Shown: positions 18,269 through 29,501 of the stretch, piece after piece
Layout: each line of letters starts with the position of its first letter
Position numbering within the stretch: position 1 is the first letter of the stretch
Translations under genes and position numbers: made by a program
Notes under the pieces: model-generated
What the model was told of the DNA's origin: nothing
The model's input: only the letters and a program-made list of their open reading frames with translations
The model's database searches: none
NCBI RefSeq assembly: GCF_000272005.1
Contig: NZ_AKKU01000026.1
Coordinates: forward strand, 62,001-126,000
Source: Alishewanella agri BL06
GTDB lineage: Bacteria; Pseudomonadota; Gammaproteobacteria; Enterobacterales; Alteromonadaceae
DNA: 64,000 nt
Direction: 5' to 3'

Positions 18269-19456
18269 TTATCCACACTCTATCAGATCGTCCGGTGTCC
18301 AGCACCACTGAGCTATCCACTGCAAAATTTGCTTTAGCCCTTGCTGATAATATCGCCTACTTATATTAAGCTTTTGCTCTTTACAGAGCAGTATCCCAAG
18401 GGAACAAAGAGCGAGCACTCGTCTATGCTTAACGGTATTAGCCTGATATCGTCGTTGTAAGCCAGCCTTCTCACCCGCACTGCCAAGCAGGTAATGAAAC
18501 CAGTTAGCCAGGGCTGCCAAGAGCAGTAAGATCTCCAAGCGTGATTTCTTGCGAGTACCATGTAGATCGCTACCTAACCCGTAACGGTGACTTTTTTGAT
18601 CCCGGAAGCTTTCTTCTATCTGCATTCGGCAGCTATAGCATTTGGCAATTTTCTCGGCATATCCATGACTTTCTGGTAAAGAGGAAACTAATAGCCAAGG
18701 CTCTTTGTATTGCCTGTTTTTATCTCTTTTCAATAACTTGTAACCTTTTCCAACCAAAACAGCTTGTGTTTCATAGCTCTGAGATTGGGTGAGTAAGATG
18801 TTGCCGACATGCTTGGGCTTGGCTTTGGCCTTACGATAAAATTGGTTAACAGTGATAAACTCTTCCTGCTCTGTCACTTTCAGCTTCACATTCCCTCTGA
18901 CTCTGGCGACATAATGCCAGCCGAATTCGCGTACTTGTTTTAACCAAGGCACTTTAAATCCGGCGTCTGTCACGATAATTGGCTTGCAGCCTTCTGGTAA
19001 CATAGCTTTAAGTTGCTCTAAGAATGCCTGATGCAAACGGGGGCTGGTGTACTCTTCTTCAGCAGCGATTTTTTGCAACAACGTTAATGCTCTGCCGTCC
19101 GCAGCAATACTCGCTCGTAAAATAAAGTGACGCTTGGCGGTATCCGCATTACTCCAATCGACTAAAATCGTTGGATGGGAATAGGGGGTTACAACAGAAG
19201 CAGTCAACGCGGCATAAATCAACGGTAGCTCTCGTTGCAGATTGGCATTATTGAGTAATCTGTTGGCTCGCTTGATGCTGATTTTGTCTGAGGGCCCTGG
19301 CATAGCGCGACCAATTGCTGTAACGGTGCAACGAGCGTCTTTAGCAAGAGCAGTAACCGCATCTAACAAGACAGAAAATCTGGCTTTATGCATGGTTTTT
19401 GGGGTGACAAATCGGAGGAAATCAGCGAGCATAGTTTTAACATTCATGGCGAGCAT
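18269..19456 (-). CDS. IS10-group transposase (IS4 family)
   Basis: 395 residues (an ATG three codons inside is an alternative start). DDE residues lie in ILVDWSNADTAKRH, IIVTDAGFKVPWLKQVREFG and MQIEESFRDQKSHRYGLG; the last is the YREK-like region that closely follows the IS10 transposase pattern. The C-terminal part QANTVKHRRVLALCSLG is also IS10-like. The gene is intact, but an IS5-family element sits about 58 bp upstream of its start, between it and the outer end where IS10-type promoters lie. Confidence 0.9.
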   Translation of the reverse strand: MLAMNVKTMLADFLRFVTPKTMHKARFSVLLDAVTALAKDARCTVTAIGRAMPGPSDKISIKRANRLLNNANLQRELPLIYAALTASVVTPYSHPTILVDWSNADTAKRHFILRASIAADGRALTLLQKIAAEEEYTSPRLHQAFLEQLKAMLPEGCKPIIVTDAGFKVPWLKQVREFGWHYVARVRGNVKLKVTEQEEFITVNQFYRKAKAKPKHVGNILLTQSQSYETQAVLVGKGYKLLKRDKNRQYKEPWLLVSSLPESHGYAEKIAKCYSCRMQIEESFRDQKSHRYGLGSDLHGTRKKSRLEILLLLAALANWFHYLLGSAGEKAGLQRRYQANTVKHRRVLALCSLGILLCKEQKLNISRRYYQQGLKQILQWIAQWCWTPDDLIECG

Positions 19457-19514
19457 CCGCGGTGTGGGATTTTTGGCGAATGATCAGATCGGGAACCGCC
19501 ATGAATGTTCCCTA

Positions 19515-20393
19515 GGGCCTGTTGATCTTTGCTGCTCATAATTCAGTCAACCCACATTGGCCGCCATATGAGACAGCATGCCAAGGCCAGTGTACTTGCA
19601 TAATTTCGCGCCAACTTATCATAGCGTGTTGCTACTGAGCGGTAATGTTTTAACCGCGCAAACACGTTCTCTACTAAATGACGATATTTGTACAAACACC
19701 AATCAATATCGCCATTTCCAATTTTTGAATTACGTTTACGCGGTATCGTCGGGACGCCATTTTTCGCTCGGATGTGCTCCCTGACTTTCTCACTGTCATA
19801 GCCCCGGTCTGCGATAACATGCTCGGCATCAGGCAGTTGTTCAAGTAGCTCTATAGCCGCTTTGCTGTCGTGAACTTCACCGCCTGTCACGATAAAATCT
19901 ACAGGCAAGCCAGAACTATCCACTGCCATATGGATTTTCGTCGTGTTGCCACCACGACTTTTACCAATCGCTTCTTTATCTTCTGAGCAGGCACCCGTCG
20001 CATGCTGATGCACTTTAACGATGCTGCCGTCTATAAATTCCCATTCCAAATCAGCCAGTTGCCTAAGCTCTGTAAACAGCTGCATTAGTATGCCTTTTTT
20101 AGACCACAAGTTAAAACGCCGGTAGATGGTACTCCAATCTCCAAAAGCTTGTGGCACATCACGCCAAGGGCAACCGACCCGCATCCGATACAAAATGCCT
20201 TCAAAAGTATTTCGATGTTCCGGTTTGTCATAAACGCGGCCTGTTTTAAGCATCAATCTGATTAGCTTTGACCAGCACTCGTCTGTTAACATTGTCCTTG
20301 GCATGGTGGGTTGTCATGGTTAGTTTTTGGCGAAAGTAATTGTACCAGCCCATCATGCTGTCTAATAATCCATCTCGAAAGATCAACAAGCCC
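19515..20393 (-). mobile_element. IS5-family (IS427-group-like) insertion sequence
   Basis: Terminal repeats GGGCCTGTTGATCTTT (19515-19530) and the complement of AAAGATCAACAAGCCC (20378-20393), one mismatch. It is flanked by TA on each side, a 2-bp duplication in line with this group. Removing it restores CCTAATCACC, the same sequence found in the hollow copy at 16438, which confirms the insertion point. Confidence 0.85.
19543..20304 (-). CDS. IS5-family transposase
   Basis: 253 residues in one frame, apparently intact. The N-terminal part has WRDVPQAFGDWSTIYRRFNLW; the DDE core shows EFIDGSIVKVHQHATGA (Asp), EHVIADRGYDSEKVREHI (Asp) and RHLVENVFARLKHYRSVATRYDK (Glu), the Y-2-R-3-E-6-K signature of the IS4/IS5 superfamily. 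It sits within the promoter-proximal part of the IS10-group element. Confidence 0.92.
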   Translation of the reverse strand: MPRTMLTDECWSKLIRLMLKTGRVYDKPEHRNTFEGILYRMRVGCPWRDVPQAFGDWSTIYRRFNLWSKKGILMQLFTELRQLADLEWEFIDGSIVKVHQHATGACSEDKEAIGKSRGGNTTKIHMAVDSSGLPVDFIVTGGEVHDSKAAIELLEQLPDAEHVIADRGYDSEKVREHIRAKNGVPTIPRKRNSKIGNGDIDWCLYKYRHLVENVFARLKHYRSVATRYDKLARNYASTLALACCLIWRPMWVD

Positions 20394-20443
20394 TAATCAC
20401 CTAAATTTTTATTTTAACTACAAAATTTCTGGGGATACCTCAG

Positions 20444-20452
20444 GTAGTGTCA
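20444..20452. repeat. 9-bp target duplication, right side of composite transposon
   Basis: GTAGTGTCA directly after the right IS10-group terminus, matching 15373-15381. Confidence 0.85.
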
Positions 20453-21044
20453 ATCCTTGCTGCTACGCGGTGCTGTAATGACAACTAAATCACTGTTTTA
20501 GCTAAATTAGTACTATGAGCAGTGCGGTCAGGCTTGCAACCTGCCGCACGGCTTACCACAGCGAAATGTTAGTCCGCCATTTTTGCTGACTTGCAGCTCA
20601 TTTCAGCATTGCAACACGACGCTACTGACGCTGCCGGCGAGCTGGGCACCTGTTCTCCTGAGATACCCTGAAATTCCCTCCTGAAAATACACTGCTATGT
20701 GCTTGAACTTACTTTAGTCACTATCTGCTGTTCAGCAGCGCTCAGAGCTTATCTGTGTTGCAGAAGTGTAAAGTTTAGCTAAAGTAGTGACAGTAGTATC
20801 GAAATTAACTATGTTAGTGACAAGGTATGCACTTTGTCGCAGATCCAGCTAAAAATCTGCACTTTAATGCACATTAAAGTGCAGAATAGAATCTATGTCT
20901 TATCATTATCTAATGTATGTAGTCTCTAAAGAGTACACTTAAGTTAAGCTTTAATTTAATAATCAGTGATATGCTTCGCGTCTCTTATTTAGCGATCGAG
21001 GATTGCTCTTTTCTTTCGCAGACTCATTATCTTAGTGATAGTAA
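20453..21044. other. 592-bp region without a convincing gene
   Basis: No open frame with a plausible start and family resemblance was found on either strand. Its start would have been contiguous with the end of the copper operon before the composite transposon inserted. It holds a perfect 28-bp palindrome (20857-20884) and several short repeats of the AAAGTAGTGACA/TAGTCACTA type. The last 100 bp are AT-rich and probably carry the promoter of the DUF3703 gene. Confidence 0.6.
20857..20884. promoter_or_regulatory. 28-bp perfect palindrome
   Basis: CTGCACTTTAATG and CATTAAAGTGCAG separated by CA. No T-run follows, so it is not an obvious terminator; it may be an operator, a protein-binding site or a stable hairpin. 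A related word, TATGCACTTTG, lies 30 bp upstream. Confidence 0.45.
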
Positions 21045-21455
21045 ATGAATAAAAAAATTAAACATGAGTACCAAATCAGTATGCGCTCAGCCATGGAGGC
21101 TGAACAAGTCAATGATTTAGACAATGCGTTTAAGTCTCTTGAAAGAGCGCATATTTTAGGGCAGAGATATTTTATACCGCACATAGCGACGCACTGGCAG
21201 ATGTTACGAATTGGGCTTAAACGCAATGATAATCGCGAGGTTATTGGTCAGATCGTCCGTTTGATAGCAACGGTTCCGGGTTTTATATTTGGTTGGGTTC
21301 CAAGGGGAAATCCTGGAGGCGCGAATATCTCTGCTTTAAAGCCAGTGCCCTTGCCAGCTGACTTGCAACCCTTGCTAGCTGACAGCCCCATTTGGCGGGA
21401 CGTCTTAATACGCCTGACTATTTACGCGGTTATCGTTTTAATCGTATTAGCATAA
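21045..21455 (+). CDS. DUF3703 protein associated with metal resistance
   Basis: 136 residues resembling DUF3703 proteins, which are repeatedly found with metal-efflux genes. The N-terminal helical region MRSAMEAEQVNDLDNAFKSLERAHILGQRYFIPHIATHW carries the conserved E(A/R)AHILGQ and H.atHW features; a motif FGWVPRGNPGGANIS follows, and a single C-terminal membrane segment (VLIRLTIYAVIVLIVLA) suggests membrane anchoring. Function unknown. It is convergent with czcA, with a strong hairpin between them. Confidence 0.75.
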   Translation: MNKKIKHEYQISMRSAMEAEQVNDLDNAFKSLERAHILGQRYFIPHIATHWQMLRIGLKRNDNREVIGQIVRLIATVPGFIFGWVPRGNPGGANISALKPVPLPADLQPLLADSPIWRDVLIRLTIYAVIVLIVLA

Positions 21456-21480
21456 ACACCCATACTATTGCCAAAACGTT

Positions 21481-21509
21481 CTTCGCTGCAGCCCAATGCT
21501 GCAGCGAAG
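21481..21509. terminator. Bidirectional terminator between DUF3703 and czcA
   Basis: CTTCGCTGCAG (21481-21491) pairs perfectly with CTGCAGCGAAG (21499-21509) around a 7-nt loop, between convergent genes. No long T-run, so termination strength is uncertain. Confidence 0.6.
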
Positions 21510-21520
21510 CAGGTTAATGA

Positions 21521-24652
<3,132 letters not shown>

Positions 24653-25672
24653 TTAATGATCATGCTCGGCTTCAGATTTTTCAATATCCGCTTTTAACAG
24701 ATAGCTATTTGTCGTGACATACCACTGGCCGGGCTTTAAACCGGCAATCACTTCGACATAATCCATGTCGCTACGGCCAAGCTGCAATGGGGTAAAGACA
24801 TATTCGCTATTGTTTTTTACGAAGACTCCGCTTTTATTGTCCAGTATTTGAATGGCCGATTTTTTAACGGCAAGCTCAACGTTGAATTCACCGCTTATCA
24901 CAGCACCTTCGATCAATTGCCCGGACGACAGTTTACCGTCACGGTTATCCAGCTTAACTCTGGCCAGTTGATAGGGCTGGGTTAATGATGGGATGATATG
25001 CGCAATTACGCCGTTAATCTCAGTGTCAGCGGCCATAATGACCACTTTTTGTCCTGTCGCGACAGCATCTTGTTGTGACGGGTACAGGCGAAAATCTGCC
25101 CACAGGCCGCCAAAATCAGCAATGCTAAACAGCGTCTGCTGCTGTGCGACTTCACCAACATTGGCGCTGCGCTGAATAATAACGCCGTCAATTGGCGCTT
25201 TAATGGTATAGGTATTTAAGCTCTCATTTGACTCGACAACGGCCAGTACATCGCCTGCTTTTACGCTGTCACCCAGCGAGAATTTCACCGAGGTAAGAAT
25301 ACCGGGAAAACGGGCATTAACATGGCTGATGCGGTTTGGATCAGCGCTAAGCTTGCCATAAACAACCTGATGTTGGCGTAATCGCTGGCTGTCAGCACGG
25401 TCTGTGACAATATTAACTGCCGTAGCCATATCATCACTAATGCGGCTGCTTAGGGTTTCGTTGTGTTCATGCTCGTCGTTTTCGTCGTGCCCTTCATGCT
25501 CATTGTGTTCTTCATGTTTTTTGTGCTCTTCATTTTTCTTAGTGTCAGATTGCGGCTTTACCGCTTGTTCTTTGGCATGGACGTGAGCTTGTTCTTGCTC
25601 ATTGGCGGCCATTACATGCATCGGCATCAGCCAGGCTGCAATAAACATTGCCAGTGTTACATGTGGTTTCAT
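24653..25672 (-). CDS. czcB: Metal efflux membrane-fusion protein CzcB with His-rich leader
   Basis: Periplasmic adaptor joining CzcA to CzcC. The start at the ATG complementary to 25670-25672 gives MKPHVTLAMFIAAWLMPMHVMA, a proper signal peptide; the longer frame lacks it. 339 residues. After the signal comes a segment of about 60 residues very rich in His, Glu and Lys (HVHAKEQ, then KKHEEHNEHEGHDE), probably a metal buffer. Then the barrel-sandwich lipoyl-like halves (VNARFPGILTSVKFSLGDSV, YTIKAPIDGVIIQRSANVGE) and a beta-barrel domain. Ends HDH. Confidence 0.9.
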   Translation of the reverse strand: MKPHVTLAMFIAAWLMPMHVMAANEQEQAHVHAKEQAVKPQSDTKKNEEHKKHEEHNEHEGHDENDEHEHNETLSSRISDDMATAVNIVTDRADSQRLRQHQVVYGKLSADPNRISHVNARFPGILTSVKFSLGDSVKAGDVLAVVESNESLNTYTIKAPIDGVIIQRSANVGEVAQQQTLFSIADFGGLWADFRLYPSQQDAVATGQKVVIMAADTEINGVIAHIIPSLTQPYQLARVKLDNRDGKLSSGQLIEGAVISGEFNVELAVKKSAIQILDNKSGVFVKNNSEYVFTPLQLGRSDMDYVEVIAGLKPGQWYVTTNSYLLKADIEKSEAEHDH

Positions 25673-25750
25673 AATGCTATCTTCCTGTATGTTCTGTTTG
25701 CCACGTCGCACAGTTAATGAAGTGCGGCAGCGGGGCAATAATCTTGTCAG

Positions 25751-26995
25751 TTACTGCGTTACCGGCTCGGCGGTAAGCTGTTCAATCGTCGCCTGGCTCA
25801 ATAGCACCGCAGTGGCGGTTTCCAGTAAGTGTCTTTTTGCCTGCAACAATTCTTGCTGGGCATTAAGCCAATCCTGATAATTTGAGCGCCCGCGCTGGTA
25901 TGCATCACGCGTAAGATCCAGCGCTTGTTCCAGGTTGGGGATCACGTACTGCGCCAACTGTTGGTGACTGGTAATAAATTGCTGTCGTTGCGAGTACGCA
26001 TCAAACAAGCGTTCATGCAGGATCAGTAAGCTATCCTGCTGTCGATACTCGACATTGTTTCGCTCTGCCAGCGCAGCTTCGATGGCTGCACTATTGCGAC
26101 GTTCAGCAAATAACGGCACTGAGATACCAAAGGTAAGGCCTGTATCATCACTGGCCTGATAGCGTCTTACCCCTACCTGCCAACTCAGATCGGCGCGATT
26201 CTGGCTTTGTGCCAGTCGCACTTCAGCGTCTTTTAACCGACGTTCAGAGGCAAAAATGGTTAACGCCGGCGATTGTTGCAGCCGCTGATACAGCTCAGCA
26301 AAAGGGCGGCTTTGGCCAAAAGCAAACAAGTTACCTGCCACAACGTTAAAGTTGGCGCTGGTATCACCCCAAAAACGTGCTATGGCTATTTTTTGCCGCT
26401 CAATGCGCTGCAACAGGGCGTCCCGCCCGATCTGAACCTGCGCCAGTTGCGCCTTTGCCCGCATGATTTCAGCATCTGACAAGGCACCGCTGGCAGCACG
26501 TTTTTCAGCGCTTTGCAGCAGGGCTTCTGAGAGCGCTACGGCCTCTTCTGTCAGTGTCAATTCCTGCTGGCTGGCCAATAGATTAATATAATTGCGGGTA
26601 AGCTCTGCCAGCACATCCAGGGTTTGCGCCTGTTGCTGCCATTCAAGAGTATTGAGCCTGGCGTCTACTACCGCAGCGCGCCATTGAGCTTTATTATCCA
26701 GCTCTATCACGGAAGATAAGGCGATTGTCAGCTCAGCACCGGCCAGCCCTCTGGCCTCTCCGGTGCCCGCAACATTCTCAAGCTCTACACCGAGTTGATA
26801 ACCGGGTTTAAGGCTTTGCAAATCACGCTCTGCAAACAGACGCTGTTGCGTAAATTTAAACTGATGCAGCTGAGGGTTGTGTTGCAGCGTTTTATCTATT
26901 GCCTGTTGTAATGTCAGTGCTTGCGGCTCTGCACGTAGCGGAAGCGCGCAAAATACCGCCGCCAGTATTGCTGGCAGCATTAGTGTCATACGCAT
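25751..26995 (-). CDS. czcC: Outer-membrane metal efflux protein CzcC (TolC family)
   Basis: Outer-membrane channel of the tripartite czc pump. 414 residues: signal peptide MRMTLMLPAILAAVFCALPLRA, then two OEP repeats rich in long coiled-coil helices (LTLQQAIDKTLQHNPQLHQFKF; ALDLTRDAYQRGRSNYQDWLNAQQ). It stands between czcI and czcB on the same strand, with gaps of 51 and 78 bp. Confidence 0.92.
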   Translation of the reverse strand: MRMTLMLPAILAAVFCALPLRAEPQALTLQQAIDKTLQHNPQLHQFKFTQQRLFAERDLQSLKPGYQLGVELENVAGTGEARGLAGAELTIALSSVIELDNKAQWRAAVVDARLNTLEWQQQAQTLDVLAELTRNYINLLASQQELTLTEEAVALSEALLQSAEKRAASGALSDAEIMRAKAQLAQVQIGRDALLQRIERQKIAIARFWGDTSANFNVVAGNLFAFGQSRPFAELYQRLQQSPALTIFASERRLKDAEVRLAQSQNRADLSWQVGVRRYQASDDTGLTFGISVPLFAERRNSAAIEAALAERNNVEYRQQDSLLILHERLFDAYSQRQQFITSHQQLAQYVIPNLEQALDLTRDAYQRGRSNYQDWLNAQQELLQAKRHLLETATAVLLSQATIEQLTAEPVTQ

Positions 26996-27046
26996 GGGTA
27001 TGCTCCTGAAAGTTAATCGTTAATAAAAAAAGATAAACAAGCAGGA

Positions 27047-27412
27047 TCAGATATTTGGCGGCGGCACCGGTGGGCGATAGCTAATGAGGTTTAACCCTGG
27101 TTGGGTAGCGGCTATAACACTGTCACGGAAGTTAAGCAGTTCCATGCCCTGAAAAAAAGCGATATAGCAGGTCACATGAGCATGATTACTGTGTTCGTCG
27201 GCATCATGCTCAGAGTTATGTGCAACGTTATGTGCAGTGACTTGCTCACTGCTTACGTCGAAAAGGGTATCTGAGTGGCAGTGTTCATGTTGCAGGTCAG
27301 TGTAGGCATGGGCATGATCAGGCAAATGCATAACTAACGCATCACAGGCCATCACGGCATGATTCAGCATAATCAGCAACAGTAATAATAAGCCTGATGT
27401 ACGACCTAACAT
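27047..27412 (-). CDS. czcI: His-rich small periplasmic protein, CzcI-like
   Basis: 121 residues with an N-terminal membrane/signal segment (LLLLLLIMLNHAVMAC) and a middle rich in His, Asp and Glu (HLPDHAHAYTDLQHEHCHSD, HNSEHDADEHSNHAH), ending in Pro-rich SYRPPVPPPNI. Small His-rich proteins at the head of czc operons (CzcI) look like this and are thought to modulate induction or bind metal; the assignment rests on position and composition. It starts 42 bp after the CDF gene stop. An AGCGCTA/TAGCGCT hairpin (27430-27446) lies in the gap. Confidence 0.6.
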   Translation of the reverse strand: MLGRTSGLLLLLLIMLNHAVMACDALVMHLPDHAHAYTDLQHEHCHSDTLFDVSSEQVTAHNVAHNSEHDADEHSNHAHVTCYIAFFQGMELLNFRDSVIAATQPGLNLISYRPPVPPPNI

Positions 27413-27454
27413 AAATCCCTCAGTAAGTTAGCGCTATGGTAGCGCTATTGCGAC

Positions 27455-28360
27455 TTACGCTTTTAGCTGTAAAATCCTGCGCGCACCATTGAGTACAACT
27501 AATCCAATGATGAACCCTATTACCAGATCCGGATAGCGTGACCCGGTCCAGGTGACTAATAATCCGGCCAAAATCACCCCAGCATTTACGATAACGTCAT
27601 TTGCAGAGAAAATCCAACTGGCTTTCATATGCACGCCGCTTTCTTTTTGTTGATGAATTAACGAAAGACAGATCACATTAGCAACCAAAGCAATAGCGCC
27701 CATAATTAACATCAACGTCGACACTGGCTCGTTACCAAACAGGTAGCGCCGTATCACCTCACTGATCACCCCAAAAGCTAAAATTAATTGCAGCCAGCCG
27801 GCAAGCTGTGCGGCGTTTAATTGAACCTTGCTACTACGCCCGACTGCGTATAGCGCAACCCCGTATACCGCTGCATCGGCAAACATATCCAAAGAGTCGG
27901 CTATTAACCCGGTTGATTGAGCCAGCCAACCGGTCACAAACTCTACTGCAAACATCACCGCGTTAATGCCCAGCAACCATTTTAAAATTAACTCCTCACG
28001 CAGCGAACCTGATGCTGTGGATTGTCTGGCCTGCGTTACCTCTTCGGGTTTCACCGGCCCGGTCTTTGTCAGCGATGCGCCCAGCCCTAAGCTGTGCATT
28101 TTTGTTGTAATTTCATTGGCATTCACCGTGTGAAAAACGCGAACCTGCCTTTGTCGGATATCAAACTGTAACAGAACACCGGGCTCAACTGTTTCCAGCG
28201 CCATACGGATCAAACGCTCTTCGGCAGGGCAGTCCATTTTAGGCACCCTAAATTCACTAAGGTAGGCATATTTTGCATGCTTATCAGGTGCATCAACGGC
28301 GCTATTTTCACTGTTGCCCGTTTCGCTACACTTATCATTGGAACAGCATTTTGCATTCAT
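27455..28360 (-). CDS. CDF-family cation transporter with N-terminal HMA-like domain
   Basis: Cation diffusion facilitator that exports divalent metals in exchange for protons. Start at the ATG complementary to 28358-28360 (MNAKCCSNDKCSET). 301 residues: a Cys-rich N-terminus, an HMA-like domain with the single-Cys motif FRVPKMDCPAEERLIRMAL, then six membrane helices with FVTGWLAQSTGLIADSLDMFADA (metal site) and ASWIFSANDVIVNAGVILAG. Clearly paralogous to the gene at 35718. It diverges from a MerR-type regulator across a promoter with the 19-bp spacer used by metal-sensing MerR proteins; czcICBA follows on the same strand. Confidence 0.88.
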   Translation of the reverse strand: MNAKCCSNDKCSETGNSENSAVDAPDKHAKYAYLSEFRVPKMDCPAEERLIRMALETVEPGVLLQFDIRQRQVRVFHTVNANEITTKMHSLGLGASLTKTGPVKPEEVTQARQSTASGSLREELILKWLLGINAVMFAVEFVTGWLAQSTGLIADSLDMFADAAVYGVALYAVGRSSKVQLNAAQLAGWLQLILAFGVISEVIRRYLFGNEPVSTLMLIMGAIALVANVICLSLIHQQKESGVHMKASWIFSANDVIVNAGVILAGLLVTWTGSRYPDLVIGFIIGLVVLNGARRILQLKA

Positions 28361-28391
28361 AACCGATAAACCTTGGGTTGATATGAAACCT

Positions 28392-28422
28392 AGTTTAAAC
28401 TCTGTAGTTACTATAGAGTCAA
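28392..28422 (-). promoter_or_regulatory. MerR-type metal-inducible promoter for the CDF/czc unit
   Basis: On the minus strand: TTGACT (complement of 28417-28422), a 19-bp spacer containing the near-palindrome CTATAGTAACTACAGAG, and TAAACT (complement of 28392-28397). An over-long 19-bp spacer with a dyad is the hallmark of promoters twisted open by MerR, ZntR, CadR and PbrR proteins; this one strongly resembles the published PbrR promoter pattern. Confidence 0.85.
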
Positions 28423-28436
28423 TAGGCAGTATCGAG

Positions 28437-28847
28437 ATGATCAAGATTGGAGAGCTGGCAAAAATCTCTGGCTGTTCTGTGGAAACCATCCGTCACTATG
28501 AAAAGGAGCAGCTTCTTGCGGCGAAATTACGTAGCGATGGTAATTTCCGCCTCTACGATCACGCTGATATCGAGCGGTTGCTATTTATTAAACACTGCCG
28601 GAGTTTAGATCTGAGTTTGGCAGAAATTCGTCAGTTACTGAGTTTGAATGACTCGCCAATGTCGCAGTGTGATGATGTTAATCAGATGATTGAACAGCAT
28701 ATCGAGCAGGTAGAACGTCGCATAGCGGATTTAACGCAGCTTAATAAACAACTAAAGGCTTTACGTCTTAGCTGCAACTCGAAGCGCACGGTAGAGCACT
28801 GTGGTATTTTAAAACAATTGAATGAAGCCGTTAGTCAAACCAACTAA
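28437..28847 (+). CDS. MerR-family divalent-metal regulator (CadR/PbrR type)
   Basis: 136 residues from ATG 28437. N-terminal winged helix MIKIGELAKISGCSVETIRHYEKEQLL, dimerisation helix EQHIEQVERRIADLTQLNKQL, and Cys residues in IKHCRSLDLS, QCDDVNQ and SCNSKRTVEHCGIL, the arrangement of CadR/PbrR/ZntR sensors of Cd, Pb or Zn. It faces away from the CDF gene, whose promoter it probably activates; a broken czcD-like gene follows 31 bp downstream. Confidence 0.88.
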   Translation: MIKIGELAKISGCSVETIRHYEKEQLLAAKLRSDGNFRLYDHADIERLLFIKHCRSLDLSLAEIRQLLSLNDSPMSQCDDVNQMIEQHIEQVERRIADLTQLNKQLKALRLSCNSKRTVEHCGILKQLNEAVSQTN

Positions 28848-28868
28848 GTTGTTATCAGCAATAAATAG

Positions 28869-29327
28869 GTGAGTCTTAATGCACCAGCACAACCATTCAT
28901 ATATCAAAGACGACAGCGACAACCGGATCGCTATGGCTTTTTTCTTAATGTGGGTTTTACCCTAATTGAGTTTATCGGCGGTTGGTTAACCAACAGCACA
29001 GCAATTATGGCAGATGCAGTGCATGACCTGGGTGATAGCTTATCTATTGGCAGTGCATGGCTGTTGCACCGGCTTGGCCGAAAGTCTGCAAACCGACAAT
29101 TTACTTACGGCTACCGCAGATTGTCATTGTTTGGCGCCTTAATTAACGGCTTGGTATTGATTGCCGGATCGGTTTGGGTACTGACTGAGGCAATACCGCG
29201 GCTGGCTAACCCGGTAATGCCAGTGACAGAGGAAATGCTGGCTTTAGCTGTGCTGGGTGTTGCAGTCAATGGCTTTGCCGCTTACCGCTTGAGCAAAGAA
29301 GGATTTCTGAGGTGTCTTCGAAGTTAG
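28869..29327 (+). pseudogene. czcD-like CDF transporter, frameshifted and 3'-truncated
   Basis: An ATG at 28879 opens a normal CzcD start (MHQHNHSYIKDDSDNRIAMAFF) but hits a stop at 28963. The rest of the protein (LNVGFTLIEFIGGWLTNST, IMADAVHDLGDSLSIG, YGYRRLSLFGALINGL) continues in another frame. The join falls at a run of six T (28938-28943), where one more T would restore the frame. The homology ends near 29312 (AYRLSKEG), well short of the full length of about 300 residues, where unrelated sequence begins. It lies directly downstream of the MerR-type gene. Confidence 0.82.
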
Positions 29328-29425
29328 GAGTTCCGATTGATTTGTTGGCTGGTGATGATTTTGCTCGCTTCGTCTTAAGGTATGCACCCGAAATGTTATT
29401 CAGACTAGAAAGAAATGGGCAGTGA
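29313..29425 (+). pseudogene. 3' remnant of an unidentified gene
   Basis: From the czcD breakpoint, a different frame reads SSKLGVPIDLLAGDDFARF, then VLRYAPEMLFRLERNGQ and a TGA at 29423. It looks like a genuine protein C-terminus without an upstream start, left between the broken czcD and the ISL3 element. The family is not recognised. Confidence 0.35.
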
Positions 29426-29501
29426 CCTTTATCTAAAATTTTAGGGTATACGGATTTGATGGTTGATGGGGCACCTTCACCCCATCAATCTGATACCACC
29501 C

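Larger units (their letters stand above)
15382..20443. mobile_element. Tn10-like composite transposon carrying uppP
   Basis: Outer ends CTGAGGGATCCCCACAAATT (left) and its near-complement ending CTGGGGATACCTCAG (right), flanked by the 9-bp repeat GTAGTGTCA. Inside are two direct copies of an IS10-group element: a hollow left copy (15382-16489) holding an IS481-family element, and a right copy (18238-20443) with a transposase gene and an IS5-family insertion. The inner flanks of the two copies (GTAAATACG and GGGTGGGTTC) do not match each other or the outer repeats, so the 5.06-kb unit moved as one. Passengers are uppP and a small lipoprotein. Confidence 0.8.
18238..20443 (-). mobile_element. 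IS10-group (IS4 family) element, right copy, with IS5 inserted
   Basis: Left end CTGAGGGATCCCCAC at 18238, right end CTGGGGATACCTCAG to 20443. Its first 36 bp and last 52 bp are identical to the ends of the hollow copy at 15382-15417 and 16438-16489. Without the inserted IS5-family element (19515-20393) and its TA duplication it would be about 1.33 kb, the usual size of IS10-group elements. Confidence 0.85.
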
